Shown here in pieces: positions 12,578-13,635 of a DNA stretch of 13,635 bases. Below the pieces are notes generated by a model. That model ran no database searches. It had not been told where the DNA came from and saw nothing but the letters and a program-made list of their open reading frames with translations. A program made the position numbers and the translations under genes. The DNA is taken from positions 1 to 13,635 of the forward strand of contig SFMJ01000114.1 of assembly GCA_004553095.1 (NCBI GenBank), written 5' to 3'. Numbering within the stretch: the first letter of the stretch is position 1; each line of letters opens with the position of its first letter. Source of the stretch: Bacteroidales bacterium. GTDB taxonomy: Bacteria > Bacteroidota > Bacteroidia > Bacteroidales > Muribaculaceae.

Positions 12578-12603
12578 AAAGACGATAAAACACTCGTCTT
12601 TTT
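12578..12603 (+). terminator. Weak intrinsic terminator or structured spacer
   Basis: AAAGACGA (12578-12585) pairs with TCGTCTTT (12594-12601) around TAAAACAC, and the T-run extends to 12603. Outer GATAA/TTATC segments could extend the structure. It lies 37 bases after the gp10-like gene, in a 124-base gap that also starts with two copies of AAAATCAAAC (12541-12561, the second with one extra A). The short T-run and A/T pairs suggest partial termination. Confidence 0.45.
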
Positions 12604-12605
12604 CC

Positions 12606-12615
12606 TTATCGCCCT
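12606..12615 (+). repeat. TTATCGCCCT motif shared with 6236-6245
   Basis: The same 10-mer occurs at 6236-6245. Both copies lie in the two main gaps of the right half, 75 and 60 bases before the next start codon, and both are followed by a pyrimidine-rich stretch with ACG or CCG and then TTTTT. A 9-base partial match (GGAGGGCGA) occurs in reverse at 102-110. It may be a phage promoter or operator element. Confidence 0.3.
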
Positions 12616-12665
12616 TCTACGGCCGTTTTTGTGGCTCGCTCCACTTTTAAGAAAATCACGACACA

Positions 12666-13622
12666 ATGGCAAATCAAATCCCAATCTGGAAGACATACTA
12701 CACCTCCCTCACCGAGAAGCTCGGCGGAGCGGACTATGTGGACTTCACTATCCGCGTCCAGACGGCTACGAACGTCGTCTACTCTGGGCGTGCCTACAAG
12801 GACCCCGACGGAAATGTGCTCATCAGCATAAACGATATTGTCCGCCGGTATCTCAAGACGAACGACCTCACGGCAAACGTGGGATCTGGGCAGGATTCGA
12901 TAGAATACAACTCCCTGCAAGTGCAGGCGTGGATTTACGTAGGGGCTACCTCTGTGGAGACCATCATCTTCGACGATGTTCAGGACTACGACGCAAACGA
13001 GAACTACCTCGCCGACGGATTACAGATGCCTATCACTTCACAGATAGACCCTCGTCAGCTATTCTGGTTCACTTCGCTCCCTACGCAGATTATGCAGGTG
13101 ACCTACACGAAGGCAGACGGCACGGCTGAAACGATAGACCATTCGGGCGAATCCATCTCCGGGCCATTCTCGTTCCTCGCGCGGTTCTCTTCGCTCAAGG
13201 TCGGCTCGCTCGTTTCCGTGCAGACGGACTCCTTCACTGCGGACTACGAGGTGGTCGCTCCGTGCCATCGGTTCGTCCTTTACTACACTAATAGCCGAGG
13301 CGGCGTGGATTCGTTCCTGCTTCGGAACGTCAAGGAGAGCGACGCCATCACTCGAGAGAGGGTGGCCGACACTATCAAGCAGGCGACGATGACAAAGACA
13401 TTCAAGGGTTACTCGGGATTCCTAACAGCGGAGCAATCAGTACGGATGGGTGACCTTATGGAAACAACCTCGGCCGTGCTCGAAGACCTCGAGAGCGGTC
13501 GCCGCTATGAGGTGGCCGTCAGGAATGCCAGCTGGGAGAGGAAGACCTACATAACCGAAGGACGCAAGCTCATCTACTACGAGATGGAGCTCGAAGTCCT
13601 CAAGCAATTCGTAAGACAATGA
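12666..13622 (+). CDS. Virion structural protein of Bacteroides-phage type, 318 aa
   Basis: Mostly beta strand with few cysteines. The C-terminal part (HRFVLYYTNSRGGVDSFLLR near 205-224; GYSGFLTAEQSVRMGDLMET near 247-266; VLEDLESGRRYEVAVRNASW near 271-290) matches a pattern I remember from a tail- or head-associated protein of Bacteroidota phages (Y-Y-x-N-x-x-G-G-x-D-S-F, then L-L-E-S, then Y-E-V). I cannot name its exact role. It lies downstream of the gp10-like gene and is separated from it by the terminator-containing gap, so it may begin another transcript. The stop overlaps the next start (ATGA). Confidence 0.7.
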   Translation: MANQIPIWKTYYTSLTEKLGGADYVDFTIRVQTATNVVYSGRAYKDPDGNVLISINDIVRRYLKTNDLTANVGSGQDSIEYNSLQVQAWIYVGATSVETIIFDDVQDYDANENYLADGLQMPITSQIDPRQLFWFTSLPTQIMQVTYTKADGTAETIDHSGESISGPFSFLARFSSLKVGSLVSVQTDSFTADYEVVAPCHRFVLYYTNSRGGVDSFLLRNVKESDAITRERVADTIKQATMTKTFKGYSGFLTAEQSVRMGDLMETTSAVLEDLESGRRYEVAVRNASWERKTYITEGRKLIYYEMELEVLKQFVRQ

Positions 13623-13635
13623 AGACACGGCTATA
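13619..13635 (+). CDS. Start of the next gene (partial)
   Basis: ATG 13619 overlaps the previous TGA by four bases, the spacing used repeatedly in this window. Only MKTRL plus two bases are visible before the window ends. The frame is open as far as can be seen. No identity can be given. Confidence 0.5.

Noticed and set aside
12629..13129. Plus-strand open frame of 166 codons overlapping the virion protein
   Set aside because: Arg/Gly/His-rich out-of-frame translation of a gene with clear structure; no leader.
1..13635. CRISPR array, insertion sequence or integrase
   Set aside because: No spaced direct repeats, no transposase or recombinase motif, and no terminal inverted repeats seen on either strand.

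Overview
The window reads as a piece of a tailed-phage genome (or prophage) whose host is probably a gut member of the Bacteroidota. Every credible gene is on the + strand, most genes touch or overlap, and the protein families form a dsDNA-phage set. The host guess rests on three things: AT-rich leaders without Shine-Dalgarno sequences (AACAATTAAATTTT just before ATG, three times), one good Bacteroidota-type promoter (TTTG, 18 bases, TATATTTG, at 943-972), and several protein families that I recall mainly from Bacteroides-type siphophages. No integrase, portal, capsid or lysis gene is visible, so lifestyle and full genome layout cannot be settled here.

Layout. Positions 1-822 hold small accessory genes: the tail of a CxxC protein, an unknown protein, a gene broken by one amber codon, and a small basic protein. 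Positions 823-1004 are a gene-free control region with a hairpin, a strong intrinsic terminator and the promoter. Positions 1005-4809 form the recombination and replication-initiation module: two unknown proteins, a Rad52-type annealing protein, a Gp157-like protein, a winged-helix replication protein, an initiator-like gene split by a frameshift, and a replication-module protein. Inside the split gene, TTCAC/GTGAA palindromes with G-runs sit beside a 48-base almost pure A/T tract. This arrangement resembles the lambda origin inside gene O. Positions 4822-4925 are a tRNA-like element with a greatly enlarged anticodon arm. Positions 4948-6909 hold small unknown proteins, a compact SSB and a RuvC-like resolvase.

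Positions 6945-7539 encode two small overlapping proteins, one like sigma region 2 and one like sigma region 4, which may together form a split phage sigma factor. They are followed by a membrane protein, a small unknown, and a ParB-like/DNA-methyltransferase fusion carrying an exact 39-bp tandem duplication. The packaging and virion module starts at 9662 with the probable small terminase and the large terminase. It continues with a tail-assembly-chaperone-like gene that has a -1 frame extension and a T9 run, an HK97 gp10-like tail-completion protein, a terminator-containing gap, and a 318-residue virion protein. The next gene has just begun at the right edge.

Working together, Rad52-type protein, Gp157-like protein, SSB and RuvC make a recombination-replication set. 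The initiator genes and candidate origin start DNA synthesis. The sigma-like pair would be well placed to switch on late genes. The methyltransferase may protect DNA from restriction. Several names rest on motif recognition alone, because no database search was possible.
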